From the NCBI GenBank assembly GCA_025464025.1, contig JAODBP010000108.1, positions 1 through 5,860 of the forward strand: a stretch of 5,860 nt of DNA. Direction: 5' to 3'. Positions 5,747 through 5,860 of the stretch are shown one piece after another. Every line of letters begins with the position of its first letter. Position 1 is the first letter of the stretch. Under the pieces are notes generated by a model. It made no database searches. It saw nothing but the letters and a program-made list of their open reading frames with translations, and was not told the DNA's origin. Origin of the DNA: Actinomycetes bacterium (GTDB taxonomy: Bacteria > Actinomycetota > Acidimicrobiia > Acidimicrobiales > CADCSY01). The position numbers were made by a program, and so were the translations under genes.

Positions 5747-5758
5747 TTTCCGCGGAAA
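5747..5758. repeat. 12-bp perfect palindrome TTTCCGCGGAAA
   Basis: Perfectly self-complementary with no loop, in an intergenic stretch 53 bp after the MerR stop. It would suit a dimeric DNA-binding protein better than an RNA hairpin. The binding protein, if any, is unknown. Confidence 0.5.
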
Positions 5759-5812
5759 GACGAAGGACGCTCCGAGGGGACGACCTGGGCGCGCCGGACC
5801 TGACGCTCCCCG

Positions 5813-5860
5813 AACCGGCGACGGATTGACATCAAAAATGGTGTCAATCCGTCGCCGGTT
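5813..5860. repeat. 48-nt near-perfect palindrome with 22-bp arms
   Basis: The left arm (5813-5834) begins AACCGGCGACGG and continues ATTGACATCA; the right arm (5839-5860) is its complement, ending CCGTCGCCGGTT. Only one of 22 pairs is not Watson-Crick (5832 T opposite 5841 G, a wobble pair in RNA). The loop is AAAA. Each strand carries a perfect TTGACA at the inner part of its arm. The repeat reaches the last base of the window, so it may be longer. Confidence 0.9.

Larger units (their letters stand above)
5695..5860. other. Non-coding region at the right edge
   Basis: No open frame with coding character is visible in these 166 bp. They hold the hairpin at 5705-5728, the 12-bp palindrome at 5747-5758 and the long palindrome at 5813-5860. 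The last of these has a drop in GC at its centre and may belong to a control region for a gene starting at or past the edge. Confidence 0.6.

Noticed and set aside
5745..5760. Possible parS site (ParB binding) around TTTCCGCGGAAA
   Set aside because: The outer bases resemble parS, but the central CACGTG core is CCGCGG here, and that core is strictly conserved in parS.
5788..5795. 8-bp palindrome GGCGCGCC
   Set aside because: Expected by chance in DNA of this GC content and not linked to other structure.
4900..5847. 315-residue minus-strand open frame opposite the MerR gene
   Set aside because: It is antisense to a recognisable MerR protein, has mirror-frame composition and starts inside the edge palindrome.
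5813..5860. Edge palindrome as an intrinsic terminator of the MerR gene
   Set aside because: It lies 119 bp after the stop codon, no T-run is visible within the window, and the paired TTGACA core points to a DNA-level site.

Overview
The window is about 70% GC or higher, with GTG as a frequent start codon, tightly overlapping genes and promoters that sit directly against start codons. This fits a high-GC actinobacterium. The threonine synthase with a yeast/E. coli-like N-terminus, following homoserine dehydrogenase, would suit Acidimicrobiia or a related lineage, but the taxonomic call is inference.

Left half (1-3712, minus strand): one tightly packed operon. In transcription order it holds a single-domain CheY-like response regulator (3712-3338), diaminopimelate decarboxylase lysA (3341-2067), an 86-residue two-helix membrane protein (2070-1810), homoserine dehydrogenase hom (1798-515) and the N-terminal 169 codons of threonine synthase thrC (507 to the window edge). 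The first three genes are joined by 4-nt stop/start overlaps (ATGA and GTGA), and the other junctions are 11 and 7 nt. The enzymes belong to the aspartate family: LysA makes lysine, while Hom and ThrC lie on the branch to threonine (Hom also feeds methionine). The response regulator and the membrane protein are not biosynthetic, and their place in the operon is the open question here.

Middle (3749-4534, plus strand): a PEP mutase/isocitrate lyase superfamily enzyme, transcribed divergently from the operon across only 36 bp. Its 3' end overlaps by 55 bp, tail to tail, with a small minus-strand gene (4890-4480). That gene resembles a cyclic-nucleotide-binding domain but lacks the usual phosphate-binding cassette.

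Right part (4942-5694, plus strand): a MerR-family regulator, divergent from the cNBD-like gene across 51 bp. This spacer holds promoter elements in both directions and a 15-bp imperfect inverted repeat. The last 166 bp contain no gene: there is a weak hairpin after the MerR gene, a 12-bp palindrome (TTTCCGCGGAAA) and, at the very edge, a near-perfect 48-nt palindrome with 22-bp arms.

No RNA gene, CRISPR array or transposase is visible. The best leads are the edge palindrome, the apparently leaderless promoters at the divergent gene pairs, the cassette-less cNBD protein beside a MerR regulator, and the response regulator plus small membrane protein built into an amino-acid operon.
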